Shown: positions 33,858 through 42,866 of the stretch, piece by piece
Numbering within the stretch: position 1 is the stretch's first letter
How the letters are laid out: the number at the start of each line of letters is the position of its first letter
Assembly: GCA_964570625.1 (NCBI GenBank)
Contig: CAZMYW010000007.1
Location: 1 to 64,000, forward strand
DNA from: JBFLXB01 sp964570625
Lineage (GTDB): Bacteria > Nitrospirota > Nitrospiria > 2-01-FULL-66-17
Length of the DNA: 64,000 nt
Reading direction: 5' to 3'
Program-made: the position numbers and the translations under genes
Notes under the pieces: generated by a model
Told to the model about the DNA's origin: nothing
The model's database searches: none
Seen by the model: only the letters and a program-made list of their open reading frames with translations

Positions 33858-36526
33858 GCCCCGACCTTCGCGATCTTCACCCGCCCGGACTTGAACACCG
33901 GCGACTTGGTGACCGGATCGACCCGCATCGGCAGCAGATCTTTCACCGGCGGGTCGTTGAAATGCTCGGGGAATCGGCACGCGCCGGCCGGCAGGTCGAG
34001 GCTCACTTCGACCTCGACTTCCACCGACCCGTGCGGGGACGTCACCCTGACGCGGCCGCCGTCGCTCACCCCGAGCGCTTCGGCGTCTGGGGACGATATC
34101 TGGAGCGCGTGTTTGGCGCTGATCTCCAGCAGGCCCTTGTCTCGAGTGGACAACTTGCCCGAATGATACAGCACTTGATACAGCGATAACTCGATCGGAT
34201 ACTCTGCGGTCGCCGCATCCGCGGCCAGAGCCGGCCGCGCATACCGCGAGGCCATGTCCGCCAACAGGTCATTCCGCGGGACCGACGGCACTTGGAGGTC
34301 GAACGCCCCCGGTGCCGATTGCAGCACGTCGCGTCGAATCTCTTCCGCCCCGGTGTAGTCGAACGAGGCGCCCATGAGTTGGCCGAGCTCCGAGAAGATG
34401 GCCCAGTCCTCGCGGGCCTCACCCGGCGGGTCGAGCGCGCGGACCACGGGTTGGAGCATGCCCTGTCCGTCCAGGAACGTGCCGTCTTTCTCCGCCGCCA
34501 ATGCCGCGGGCAGGACCACGTGGGCACACGCTCCGATCTCCGTCAGGAACGCGTCCTGCACGATCAACAGATCGAGCTTCGCCAGCGCGTCACGCACGCC
34601 GGCGTTGGCCGGCAAAGTTCCCAACGGATTTTCACCCACCGCGTAGAGGGCTTTGATCCGCCCCTCGCGAATACCGTCCAGGATCTCGGTCAACGTCCCG
34701 CCGCCCGCGGGGAGCGGACCGCTCCAGGCGGATTCCACGCGGGCCCGCGCGGCTGCGTCGTCGTATCGGAAGCCGCCGGGCAATCGATCCGCCATCGCGC
34801 CCGTTGCCACGGCGCCACGCTCGTTGTTTTCTTCGCACGGGCGATACACGCCAGACCCCTGCTGCCCGAGCATCCCGGCGGCGAGCATCAGATCGGCGAT
34901 GCGCAGGACGTTGGTGTACCCGTCCGGCCGATTCACGATCTGTTCGCCCAACACAATGACGCGCGGCCCGCTTGTGGCCAACACCCTGGCGGCTTCGGTC
35001 AACGCTTCGCGCGACACACCGGTGGCGGAGGTCAATCCGTCCCACGAGACGTTGTGGAGCGCGCCGCCAAGCGCGGCCAGCGTCGCGCCGTGCTGGACTT
35101 GCGTATTCGCCGGGACCAGACCTTCCTCGACGATCGCTTTGGTCAACCCCTGGACGAACGCCCCCTCCGACCCCACGGCGATTTGATACGGATACGGCGC
35201 CAGTTTGGCCAGGTTCGTGCGCGTCGGGTGCGCGACGATCAGTTGGCTGTGGAAGTTGCTGAACGCGTCTTTGATCCGCAGCGCGACGATCGGGTTGGTT
35301 TCGGTCACGTCCGACCCGAGGACCAAGATCGCGCGGGCGAGCGTGAGATCGCTGAACGACACCGTGGGTTGGACGACTCCCAGCGCGCGCTCCATCGCGG
35401 CTACGTACACCGCGTGACCGTAGCGCGCGCTCGAATCGAGTTGATTGGTCCCCACCACCTGCCGCATGAACCGCTGGAATGCGTAGAGGTCTTCGTTGGT
35501 GCACCGCGCGGTGATTAATCCCGCGATCGCGTCGGGCCCGTGTTGGCTCTTGATCGCCTTCAGCCGTCGCGCGATTTCGGCGGTGGATTCAAACCACGAG
35601 GTGTCGACCAGCCGATCGCCACGGCGCATTAAGGGTTTCTTCAGCCGCTCGGGACTGTTGACGTAGGCAAAACCGAACCGGCCCCTGACGCACAACCCGC
35701 CGTGGCCGTCGACCGTCGCGGTGTGATCGTCCCACTTGTCTTTCCAGGAAAGCTGCGACGTCACCCGCACCACGGCGTTGTCGGTCACCTCCATGCGCAT
35801 CTGGCAGCCGTCCGAACAGTAGTTGCACGCCGTCACGGTCTTGGTCAGTTGCCACGGCTTGTAGAGGTATTTGGAAAACTTGTTGGTGATCGCGCCCACC
35901 GGGCAGACGGCCAGGCAATCGCCGCAGAACTCGCACTCCAAGGCCTTGTCGCCCTTGGCCACCACGTGCGTGAACCCACCCTTCTTGAAGAACTGCAGGG
36001 CGTCCACCATCACCACTTCCTTGCAGATATTGATGCACTGCGCGCACAGGATGCACCGGTTCATATTGAAATCGAGCACGGTGCTGCGACGATCTTCGGG
36101 CAGGCCCTTTTGCTTGACCTCGCCGATCTGGACGATCCCGAAGTTAAAACTCATGTCCTGCAGTTCGCAGTGACCGTCCGCGTCGCACACCGGGCAATCC
36201 AGCGGATGAGTCTGCAGGTGTTTTTCAACCGCCTTCTTGCGCGCGTCGAACATGGACTTGGTGTCCACGCGCACGATCATGCCCGCCGCCACCGGCGACG
36301 TACACGAACGCACCGGCGCCTTCTTGCCCTCGACTTCGACCAGGCACACGCCGCAGGACCCGAAGGGGTCGAACGTGTAGTGGTAACACATACTCGGAAT
36401 AGTCTTGCCCATCCCAATGACCGCGTCGTAAATCGACGTCCCCTCCGGCACACTCACGACCTCATCGTCGATGGTGAGCTGAACCGCCGGTTTTTCAGTT
36501 GTAATTGAAATCAGGTCTTCACTCAT
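33854..36526 (-). CDS. nuoG: NADH-quinone oxidoreductase subunit G
   Basis: 890 residues. The N-terminal [2Fe-2S] site is CYHYTFDPFGSCGVC with a later Cys. Then come the His/Cys cluster HPLDCPVCDADGHC, two further cluster motifs CILCAQCINIC and CEFCGDCLAVCP, then a molybdopterin-oxidoreductase-like domain opening CNYCSDGCQMRME with an extra [4Fe-4S] (N7-type) site. It is long enough to keep the C-terminal domain seen in bacterial NuoG. The ATG at 36526 has no Shine-Dalgarno sequence, only an A-run, and lies 21 bases from repeat copy 3. Confidence 0.95.
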   Translation of the reverse strand: MSEDLISITTEKPAVQLTIDDEVVSVPEGTSIYDAVIGMGKTIPSMCYHYTFDPFGSCGVCLVEVEGKKAPVRSCTSPVAAGMIVRVDTKSMFDARKKAVEKHLQTHPLDCPVCDADGHCELQDMSFNFGIVQIGEVKQKGLPEDRRSTVLDFNMNRCILCAQCINICKEVVMVDALQFFKKGGFTHVVAKGDKALECEFCGDCLAVCPVGAITNKFSKYLYKPWQLTKTVTACNYCSDGCQMRMEVTDNAVVRVTSQLSWKDKWDDHTATVDGHGGLCVRGRFGFAYVNSPERLKKPLMRRGDRLVDTSWFESTAEIARRLKAIKSQHGPDAIAGLITARCTNEDLYAFQRFMRQVVGTNQLDSSARYGHAVYVAAMERALGVVQPTVSFSDLTLARAILVLGSDVTETNPIVALRIKDAFSNFHSQLIVAHPTRTNLAKLAPYPYQIAVGSEGAFVQGLTKAIVEEGLVPANTQVQHGATLAALGGALHNVSWDGLTSATGVSREALTEAARVLATSGPRVIVLGEQIVNRPDGYTNVLRIADLMLAAGMLGQQGSGVYRPCEENNERGAVATGAMADRLPGGFRYDDAAARARVESAWSGPLPAGGGTLTEILDGIREGRIKALYAVGENPLGTLPANAGVRDALAKLDLLIVQDAFLTEIGACAHVVLPAALAAEKDGTFLDGQGMLQPVVRALDPPGEAREDWAIFSELGQLMGASFDYTGAEEIRRDVLQSAPGAFDLQVPSVPRNDLLADMASRYARPALAADAATAEYPIELSLYQVLYHSGKLSTRDKGLLEISAKHALQISSPDAEALGVSDGGRVRVTSPHGSVEVEVEVSLDLPAGACRFPEHFNDPPVKDLLPMRVDPVTKSPVFKSGRVKIAKVGA

Positions 36527-36547
36527 TTTTTTCTACACCGCGTCGCG

Positions 36548-36734
36548 GAGCCTGTTGAGGAACGCGCCAGATGCCAGGCGCCGCGAGCACCGGAGCGGAG
36601 CGTACTGTATGCGTACGTGAGCACCGGAAGCGCAGCGGCAACGCCGCAGATGGCCGTTGCTTCGCCACCTGGAAGGGCCCTTCGGGCCGATTACCATCCG
36701 CGCCCTCGGCGCGTCCAGGTTCATCGACAGGCTC
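36548..36734. repeat. Stop-adjacent palindromic repeat, copy 3, with inserted module
   Basis: 187 bp between nuoD and nuoG, one base from the nuoD stop. Arms GAGCCTGT and ACAGGCTC. The centre is CGTAC-tgtatgc-GTACG. Relative to other copies about 63 bases are inserted before the right arm: ACCTGGA (36666-36672) pairs with TCCAGGT (36713-36719) and encloses two hairpins, GGCCC-TTC-GGGCC (36675-36687) and CGCGCC-CTC-GGCGCG (36698-36712), a three-way-junction layout. Confidence 0.9.
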
Positions 36735-36735
36735 T

Positions 36736-37956
36736 TCACCGGTCGCACTCCCCCATCACAATGTCATACGTTCCAAAAATAGTGACGACATCCGCGATCA
36801 AATACCCTCTCGACATAAAGTCGAACGCGCCCATATGGATGAACGACGGCGCGCGGATCTTGAGCCGGTAGGGTTTGCCCTCTCCGTTGCTCACGATGTA
36901 GAAGCCCAACTCGCCCTTATGCGCCTCGGTCCCGCAGTAGATCTCCCCCTTGGGGGTGGGGAAACCCACGGAGAAAAACTTGAACTGCATGATCATGCTT
37001 TCGAGGTTGTTGAACACCCGGTCCTTGGTCGGTGCGACGACCTGCGGCACGTCGGCCATGATGGGGCCTTCCGGGAGCTTGTCGAGGCACTGAACAACGA
37101 TCTTGCTGCTCTCCTTGAGTTCCTCGATGCGGACCCAGTACCGATCGTAGGTGTCGCCGTTCACGCCGATCGGCACGCTCCACTCCACGTCGGCATACGC
37201 GCCGTAGGGCTCGGCCTTGCGCAGGTCGTATTCCACGCCGGACCCGCGCAGCGTGGGGCCGGAGAGGCCGAAGCTCAGGGCGTCTTCCGCCGAGATCACG
37301 GCGATGCCCTTGGTCCGGGCGAGCCAGATGCGGTTCTTTTCGAGGAGCACGTTGTACTCCTCGATCTTGGGCGGAAACGCCTTCACGAACGCGTAGAGCT
37401 GCTCGATGAGATCCGGCGTGAAGTCGCGCTCCACGCCCCCGATGCGGTACCAACTGGTGGTCAAGCGCGCGCCGCACAACTTATCGAAGAAGTCGAGCAG
37501 TTCCTCGCGGTCGCGGAAGGTGTAGAAGAACACGGTCATCGCGCCGATGTCGAGGGCTTGTGTGCCCAGCCAGAAGAGGTGTCCGATGATCCGCTGCACC
37601 TCGGCCACGATCGTGCGCAGATATTCGGCCCGCGGGGGGACCGTGATGCCCATGAGCTTCTCGACCGCTCGGCAATACGCGAAGTTGTTGTACATCGCGC
37701 ACACGTAGTCCAGCCGATCCGTGTGCGGAATGAACTGGTGATAGGTGCCGTCTTCGGCGAGTTTTTCCACGCCGCGGTGCAGAAACCCCATCACCGGCGT
37801 GGCTTTCATGATCCGCTCGCCTTCGAGTTCGAGCACGACCTTGAGCACGCCGTGTGTGCTGGGGTGCTGCGGCCCCATGTTGAGCATCAGCTCTTCGGTC
37901 CGCAGCAGCGGCAGCTTTTTCTGGGAATACGGCGGAGTTTGGACCGGGGTCGTCAT
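36736..37956 (-). CDS. nuoD: NADH-quinone oxidoreductase subunit D
   Basis: 406 residues, 49-kDa subunit forming the quinone site with NuoB. It has NMGPQHPSTHGVLKV near the start, HRGVEKL and the C-terminal FDFMSRGYLIADVVTIFGT. It is separate from NuoC, four bases after its stop, with ATG 37956. Nothing unusual in length. Confidence 0.97.
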   Translation of the reverse strand: MTTPVQTPPYSQKKLPLLRTEELMLNMGPQHPSTHGVLKVVLELEGERIMKATPVMGFLHRGVEKLAEDGTYHQFIPHTDRLDYVCAMYNNFAYCRAVEKLMGITVPPRAEYLRTIVAEVQRIIGHLFWLGTQALDIGAMTVFFYTFRDREELLDFFDKLCGARLTTSWYRIGGVERDFTPDLIEQLYAFVKAFPPKIEEYNVLLEKNRIWLARTKGIAVISAEDALSFGLSGPTLRGSGVEYDLRKAEPYGAYADVEWSVPIGVNGDTYDRYWVRIEELKESSKIVVQCLDKLPEGPIMADVPQVVAPTKDRVFNNLESMIMQFKFFSVGFPTPKGEIYCGTEAHKGELGFYIVSNGEGKPYRLKIRAPSFIHMGAFDFMSRGYLIADVVTIFGTYDIVMGECDR

Positions 37957-37960
37957 GGCG

Positions 37961-38479
37961 CTACGAGGGCCGAGTCGGCGCGGAGGGCGCGCCGCCATCG
38001 ATGAAGTCGAACGTGTCGCGCCACCCTTTGCCCACCAAGGGGAAGTCCTTGCGAAGCGGGAACCCTTCGGTGTAGTCGTCGGGCATCAGGATTCGCCGGT
38101 GGTCGGGGTGATGCGCAAACCGGATGCCCATCATGTCGTACACCTCGCGCTCCATGAAGTCACAACCCTTCCAGAGTTCGGTGAGCGACTCCACCACCGG
38201 ATCGGACTCCGGCACGCGCGTCTTGAGGCGAATCCGGTGGCGGCGTCGAACTGAATACACCTCCCACACCACCTCGAACCGCACCGGCTCGCCGAGCCAA
38301 TCCACCGAACTCACGTGCACGATGTAGTCGTAGTCCATCCCGGGATCGTGGCGCAAAAACCGCGCGACCTCCAACACCCCCTCGCGCTTCACCTCCACCG
38401 CCCAATCCCCGCGAAACTCCACCGCCCGCACGAACGCCTCAGGGAACTTGGCTTTGATCTGTTCAGCGACAGGATGCAT
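37961..38479 (-). CDS. nuoC: NADH-quinone oxidoreductase subunit C
   Basis: 172 residues, 30-kDa subunit. The signature is EREVYDMMGIRFAHHPDHRR followed by ILMPDDYTEGFPLRKDFPL. ATG 38479 lies 40 bases from repeat copy 4 and has no clear ribosome-binding site, like nuoG. Confidence 0.96.
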   Translation of the reverse strand: MHPVAEQIKAKFPEAFVRAVEFRGDWAVEVKREGVLEVARFLRHDPGMDYDYIVHVSSVDWLGEPVRFEVVWEVYSVRRRHRIRLKTRVPESDPVVESLTELWKGCDFMEREVYDMMGIRFAHHPDHRRILMPDDYTEGFPLRKDFPLVGKGWRDTFDFIDGGAPSAPTRPS

Positions 38480-38519
38480 ACGGTTCGCAGTTAACTTTCC
38501 GGACGGAGTTCACCCGTCC

Positions 38520-38643
38520 GAGGCTGCTCAGGAACGTGCCAGATGCAAGGCGGAGCGAGCGCCCGCACCGCAGCGTACTGAGTCGTACGTGAGGAGCGGA
38601 CGCGCAGCGACAACGCAGCAGATGGCCGTTCATCAGCAGCCTC
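38520..38643. repeat. Stop-adjacent palindromic repeat, copy 4
   Basis: About 124 bp between nuoB and nuoC. Arms GAGGCTGCT (38520-38528) and AGCAGCCTC (38635-38643) pair perfectly over 9 bp although they differ from the arms of other copies; the right arm runs into the nuoB stop codon. Centre CGTAC-tgagt-CGTACG. Confidence 0.9.
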
Positions 38644-39172
38644 ATGCCTTGATTCCGCCGTAGGATTCGCGTTGGACGAACACCCGCTGCTGCATGATCT
38701 TCTCTTGCAGCCGCAAAATCCCGTCGAACAGCGCCTCCGGCGTCGGCGGGCAACCCGGCACATAGATATCCACCGGCACGAAGCGATCCACCCCCTGCAC
38801 CACCGGGTAGCTGTTGTAGATGTTGCCCGACGTGGCGCACGAGCCCATGGCGATCACGAACCTGGGCTCGGGCATCTGGTCGTACACCTTGCGGATCACG
38901 GGCGCCATGCGGCGGCAGACCGTGCCGGCCACAATCATCAGATCGGACTGCCGCGGCGAGGCGCGAAACACGCCGGCGCCGTAGCGGTCCATATCGTAGC
39001 GCGACGACACGGCCGCGATCATTTCGATCGCGCAGCAGGCCAGCCCGAACGTCATCGGCCAGAGCGAGCCCTTGCGCGCCCAGTTGATGGCTTGCTCCAA
39101 CTTCAGGGTGACGAAACCCACGTCGCCGGTTTTGCCGTCGCCCGCGCGCGGCGTGATGTTGATCAATCCCAT
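38642..39172 (-). CDS. nuoB: NADH-quinone oxidoreductase subunit B
   Basis: 176 residues carrying the terminal [4Fe-4S] cluster N2: LACCAIEMIAA, the later Cys in GTVCRRMAP, MGSCATSGN and VPGCPPTPEAL. I start at ATG 39172, which overlaps the end of nuoA by 10 bp and has GGAAGG upstream; an ATG seven codons earlier lies deeper in nuoA. Confidence 0.96.
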   Translation of the reverse strand: MGLINITPRAGDGKTGDVGFVTLKLEQAINWARKGSLWPMTFGLACCAIEMIAAVSSRYDMDRYGAGVFRASPRQSDLMIVAGTVCRRMAPVIRKVYDQMPEPRFVIAMGSCATSGNIYNSYPVVQGVDRFVPVDIYVPGCPPTPEALFDGILRLQEKIMQQRVFVQRESYGGIKA

Positions 39173-39549
39173 TCCAAGGCACCCTTCCGCCACGCATACG
39201 CATAGGCCGCGACAAATAGCAGGATGAAGATAATCATTTCGATCAGCCCAAACAGCCCAATCGAGTCAAACGCCACCGCCCAGGGGTACAGGAATACGAG
39301 TTCGACGTCGAAGATCACGAACAACATCGCGATGATGTAGTAGCGCACCGGAAACGGCATCCGGGCATCGGAAATGGGCTCGCTGCCGCACTCATAGGCC
39401 GACAGCTTCTCCGTCGAGTAAATTCGCGGCTGGATCGCGTAGCTGAACAACAACGTGCCGGCCCCGAACGCCGCCGCGATGGCCATAAACATCACGACCG
39501 GACCATAGTTCGAGAGGTAGGCTGAGAGCGCCGGATCGGGGGTCATCAT
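39163..39549 (-). CDS. nuoA: NADH-quinone oxidoreductase subunit A
   Basis: 128 residues, three helices with the loop YECGSEPISDARMPFPVRYY that closes the quinone chamber and FVIFDVELVFLYPW in helix 2. First gene of the operon; two ATGs in tandem at 39549/39546 with GGAG upstream and a promoter about 40 bases further back. Confidence 0.97.
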   Translation of the reverse strand: MMTPDPALSAYLSNYGPVVMFMAIAAAFGAGTLLFSYAIQPRIYSTEKLSAYECGSEPISDARMPFPVRYYIIAMLFVIFDVELVFLYPWAVAFDSIGLFGLIEMIIFILLFVAAYAYAWRKGALEWD

Positions 39550-39587
39550 TGCTCCAGAGAGCGTTGATTTTTATACTAGAGCGGAGG

Positions 39588-39616
39588 TTGTAACACGCCG
39601 TATTTTGGACAGTCAA
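39588..39616 (-). promoter_or_regulatory. Candidate promoter of the nuo operon
   Basis: Minus-strand TTGACT (39616-39611), 17 bp, TTACAA (39593-39588). A TATAAA closer to nuoA lacks a -35 partner. A small stem-loop GCCCC-TACTT-GGGGC (39634-39648) sits just upstream of the -35 box. Confidence 0.5.
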
Positions 39617-39776
39617 GCGGCTAAAGGACCTAAGCCCCTACTTGGGGCAAACGGCCTACTCAGACGGGGGGTGAGCCGGCGAATCGGAGAGTCGGCGAAG
39701 GGGAGGGGGAGTGAAACGAACAACCGACGAATTCCGGTGTTGCCCGCAGGAGCCTATCCGCCTTACCGCGAAAGCG
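39617..39776. other. Intergenic stretch upstream of nuo
   Basis: 160 bp between the nuo promoter and repeat copy 5. Apart from the small stem-loop at 39634-39648 and a purine-rich run (GGGGAGGGGGAGTG) I see no gene or recognisable riboswitch. Confidence 0.5.
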
Positions 39777-39900
39777 GAACCCGTTCAGGAACGCGCCAGC
39801 TGCCAGGCGGAGCGAGCGCCCGCACCGCAGCGTACTCGGTCGTACGTGAGGAGCGGACGCGCAGCGACAACGCCGCAGATGGCCGTTACTGGACGGGCTC
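39777..39900. repeat. Stop-adjacent palindromic repeat, copy 5
   Basis: 124 bp ending directly at the trkA stop codon. Arms GGAACCCGTTC and GGACGGGCTCC pair imperfectly. Centre CGTAC-tcggt-CGTACG. The inner sequence is nearly identical to copies 2 and 4 (GCGGAGCGAGCGCCCGCACC). Confidence 0.9.
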
Positions 39901-40590
39901 CTAGTCCAACTTGGAGAGGCGGTCGAGGTCTTCCTCCTTGCCCACAATCACCATCACGTCGCCCTTCTGGAGGATGTCTTCGGCGTCGGGGTTGACGTTC
40001 ATCTCTTCCACGCTTTTCCACTCCCCGCGCACCAGCTTGGTGACCCGGCGTTTGATGGCAATGACGTTGATGCCGTACGACGTGCGGATCGACGCCTCTT
40101 TCAGCGGTTTGCCCACGAATTGGCCTGGAACTTCAATCTCCTCGATACTGTAGCCCTGTGCAAGCTCCAGGTACTCCAGCACGTTCGGCGCGATCAGACG
40201 GTGTGCCAGCCGGACCGCGGCATCGCGTTCCGGGTAAATCACCTCGGTGACGCCCATATTGGCCAGGATCTTGCCGTGCAGCGGGGTCACCGCCTTGGCG
40301 ATGATTTCCTTGACGCCCAGTTCCTTGAGGGTCATGACGATCAGGATGCTCGCTTCGATGTTCTCCCCGATGCTAACCACGGCCACATCCACGTTCTGGA
40401 TGCTCACCGCTTTGAGCGCGCGCTCGTCCGTGGCGTCGCACTGCACGGCGTACGTCGCGAAGTCGCTGACAGCCTCGATCTGGTCCTCGTTGCTGTCGAT
40501 CGCCAGCACTTCGTAGCCTTTTTTGATGAGCGTTTCGGCCACGCTGTACCCGAACCGCCCCAACCCGATCACCGCAAACTGCCGTGCCAT
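39901..40590 (-). CDS. trkA: Potassium-uptake regulatory subunit TrkA/KtrA
   Basis: 229 residues: RCK_N domain with FAVIGLGRFGYSVAETL and AIDSNEDQIE for NAD(H)/ATP binding, then a TrkA_C domain (about 135-220). It gates the K+ channel protein encoded just upstream. Gene order marC-trkH-trkA reading leftward, 9 bp from trkH. Confidence 0.93.
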   Translation of the reverse strand: MARQFAVIGLGRFGYSVAETLIKKGYEVLAIDSNEDQIEAVSDFATYAVQCDATDERALKAVSIQNVDVAVVSIGENIEASILIVMTLKELGVKEIIAKAVTPLHGKILANMGVTEVIYPERDAAVRLAHRLIAPNVLEYLELAQGYSIEEIEVPGQFVGKPLKEASIRTSYGINVIAIKRRVTKLVRGEWKSVEEMNVNPDAEDILQKGDVMVIVGKEEDLDRLSKLD

Positions 40591-40599
40591 CGTGTGCTC

Positions 40600-41976
40600 C
40601 TAACCGATTAACACTCGTTCCGGAGGATACCGGAACCGCCGCGTCTCATCCAACCGGACCAACGCCACGCTCACCGTCAGCGGGCCAATCCGACCGACAA
40701 ACATAGTGAGGATGATCATGAGTTTACCGAAATCCGTGAGCAGCGCGGAAAAACTCAGCACGCCGCCGTCTCCGGTGGACAGCCCCACGGTTCCGAATGC
40801 GGACGCCACTTCGAACAGCGTCCGGAGAAAGTCTTGGCTGTCACTGACCTGAAGCACGAGGGTCACGCCCGTGACCAGCGTGAAGGCGAGCAGCGCGAGG
40901 GAGAACGCCCGGATGACGGTCTCTTGGGGAATGCGGCGGTTGAACGCGGTCACGTCGCTCCGCCCCAAGACGCCTGCCCACACGCCGACCAGCATGGTCC
41001 CGAACGTAGAGGTCTTGATCCCACCGCCAGTTCCGCCCGGCGATGCCCCGATGAACATCAGCAACACCAAGAGATACAGCGTCGCCCCCGTGCTCGCGCC
41101 CAGATCGATCGTGTTGAATCCCGCGGTCCGGGCGGAAACCGAATGAAAATACGACACCGTGAGCTGTTCCGTCAACGGCATCGAACCGAGCGTCTTGGGG
41201 TTACTGGCTTCGAGCGCCCAGAACAGGAGCATCCCGACGACGGTCAACGCCGCGCTGAGACTCAGCACCATCCACGTATGCACGGTGATCCGATAACTCT
41301 CCTTCGTGAAGTAGCGCAGGACGTCCCGATACACGATGAAACCGATACCACCCGCAATGATGAGCATCGTGACCATGATGTTGACAGTCGGATCGTGCTG
41401 ATACGCAATCAAGCTGGTGGGAAACAGGGAGAAGCCCGCGTTGTTGAACGCCATCACCGAGTGGAACAGCCCTTGATAGAGCGCATGCGGCCAGGGGAAT
41501 TCAACCGAAAACCGGATCGTCAGCACCAGAGCGCCGAGGCCCTCCGCGACGAACGTCATCAGCAGAATGCCTCTGAGCAGCCGAATGAGCCCCTCTACGG
41601 ATAAGACATTGAGTGCTTCCTGCATCACTAAGCGCTGCTTGATCCCGACTTTTCTCCCCAACAGAACAATGATGATCGTGGACAGTACCATGTACCCAAG
41701 CCCGCCCAACTGAACTAGCACGAGGATCATGAGCTGACCGGTCAGACTGAAGTCAGTCGCCAGATCTCTGACGACCAGACCCGTCACACAGACCGCCGAG
41801 CTGGCCATGAAGAACGCGTCGATGAAGCGGAGCGAACGATCCGGCGCGGAGGCGATCGGCAGCGACAGGGCGATCGTCCCCACGGCGATCGCCCCGGCGA
41901 ACCACAGGACGAGGATCTGCGAGGGCGTCAACGGATACGCGCCGATGCGGCCTTGATATGTCGTCGCTGGTTCCAT
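40600..41976 (-). CDS. trkH: Potassium-uptake membrane subunit TrkH/KtrB
   Basis: 458 residues with four repeated M1-P-M2 units. One pore loop is visible as GASPGGTGGGIKTSTFG, another as ASSAVCVTGLVV and a third as FNNAGFSLFP. It partners with TrkA in the next gene. ATG 41976 lies 4 bp after the marC stop; the ribosome-binding site is weak, suggesting coupled translation. Confidence 0.93.
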   Translation of the reverse strand: MEPATTYQGRIGAYPLTPSQILVLWFAGAIAVGTIALSLPIASAPDRSLRFIDAFFMASSAVCVTGLVVRDLATDFSLTGQLMILVLVQLGGLGYMVLSTIIIVLLGRKVGIKQRLVMQEALNVLSVEGLIRLLRGILLMTFVAEGLGALVLTIRFSVEFPWPHALYQGLFHSVMAFNNAGFSLFPTSLIAYQHDPTVNIMVTMLIIAGGIGFIVYRDVLRYFTKESYRITVHTWMVLSLSAALTVVGMLLFWALEASNPKTLGSMPLTEQLTVSYFHSVSARTAGFNTIDLGASTGATLYLLVLLMFIGASPGGTGGGIKTSTFGTMLVGVWAGVLGRSDVTAFNRRIPQETVIRAFSLALLAFTLVTGVTLVLQVSDSQDFLRTLFEVASAFGTVGLSTGDGGVLSFSALLTDFGKLMIILTMFVGRIGPLTVSVALVRLDETRRFRYPPERVLIG

Positions 41977-41980
41977 GGAT

Positions 41981-42634
41981 CTAGATCGACGCGAGAAAAC
42001 CGGTGAGTCCGCGGCGAATCATACTCACCGCGATGGCGGCAAGCAACAGGTAGAACACCTTGGCGATCGCGGTCGCGCCGTTGACACCCAGGACCCCGAT
42101 GACCTGATCGGCGTAGCGGACCACCACCCACGCGAGCAGGAGATTGAGCACGAGCGACAGGAACACCAGCCCGAACCCGTACGTGCCCATCAGCATCAGC
42201 GACGTGGTCAGGGTGGCCGGCCCCGCGATGATGGGCGTGCCCAGCGGCACCACGCCCAATGTCTGCGCCGACTTGGGCGCGGCCGAGCGCGTGCCGTCGC
42301 GCAACAGATCCGACACCGCGAAGACCAACAGCAGGATCCCGCCGGCCACCATGAAATCTTCCACGCGCACGCCCAACACCGAGAATGTCCCCTTGCCCAA
42401 CAGGATGAAGGACACCGTCACGAAAAGCGCCGTGAGCACGGACTGGCGCGCGATGCGCGGCTTCTCCTCGGCCGAAAGCGACTGGGTCAACGAGTAGTAG
42501 GTGGGCAACACGCCGATGATATCGACTGCAACAAAGATCGGAAGGAACACTAAGACAAAGCGCTCAAGCGCGTCGGGGTGTTGCAGGAACGAGAGAGCTG
42601 TCATGGCAGCGTGGGCCGCGTTGTCGTCGACCAT
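41981..42634 (-). CDS. MarC-family integral membrane protein
   Basis: 217 residues, six helices, UPF0056/MarC fold: FLPIFVAVDIIGVLPTYYSL near the N terminus and PLGTPIIAGPATLTTSLM in the middle. Function in the family is uncertain (once linked to multiple antibiotic resistance, now disputed). Starts considered are ATG 42634 and ATG 42604. It leads the marC-trkH-trkA operon behind a good promoter. Confidence 0.88.
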   Translation of the reverse strand: MVDDNAAHAAMTALSFLQHPDALERFVLVFLPIFVAVDIIGVLPTYYSLTQSLSAEEKPRIARQSVLTALFVTVSFILLGKGTFSVLGVRVEDFMVAGGILLLVFAVSDLLRDGTRSAAPKSAQTLGVVPLGTPIIAGPATLTTSLMLMGTYGFGLVFLSLVLNLLLAWVVVRYADQVIGVLGVNGATAIAKVFYLLLAAIAVSMIRRGLTGFLASI

Positions 42635-42675
42635 CCGTGTCGAACCTGCAACCGGCCCCTCGCAATACGGCCGGG

Positions 42676-42704
42676 ATGATAGGCCCGTCGGGCTATGCTG
42701 TCAA
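42676..42704 (-). promoter_or_regulatory. Promoter of marC-trkH-trkA
   Basis: Minus-strand TTGACA (42704-42699), 17 bp, TATCAT (42681-42676). Confidence 0.7.
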
Positions 42705-42783
42705 GGAATCCAGCAGAACAGGTGTTCGACCCAGCGGCGAAGCGCCCTGCGCCGCCTGTCACCAAATCATCACAAAAGAGAGA

Positions 42784-42826
42784 TTGACACGCCGCCGTCC
42801 CCTACGGTCCAATACGGACGGCGTGT
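42784..42826 (+). promoter_or_regulatory. Promoter with operator-like inverted repeat before the arsenosugar cluster
   Basis: TTGACA at 42784-42789 overlaps the left arm of an inverted repeat, ACACGCCGCCGTCC (42787-42800) and GGACGGCGTGT (42816-42826), the left arm having three extra bases. The -10 would fall near 42808-42813 (TCCAAT), inside the loop. Such an arrangement suits a repressor site or an attenuating hairpin. Confidence 0.45.
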
Positions 42827-42866
42827 TTGCGTACGATTTCGGCACAATCAGGAGGAGCGTCAAGCC

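Noticed and set aside
39617..39660. Possible riboswitch (GGGGCAAACGGCCT resembles part of the c-di-GMP-I aptamer)
   Set aside because: Only a few bases match; the required paired helices and second conserved segment are missing and it lies upstream of the promoter.
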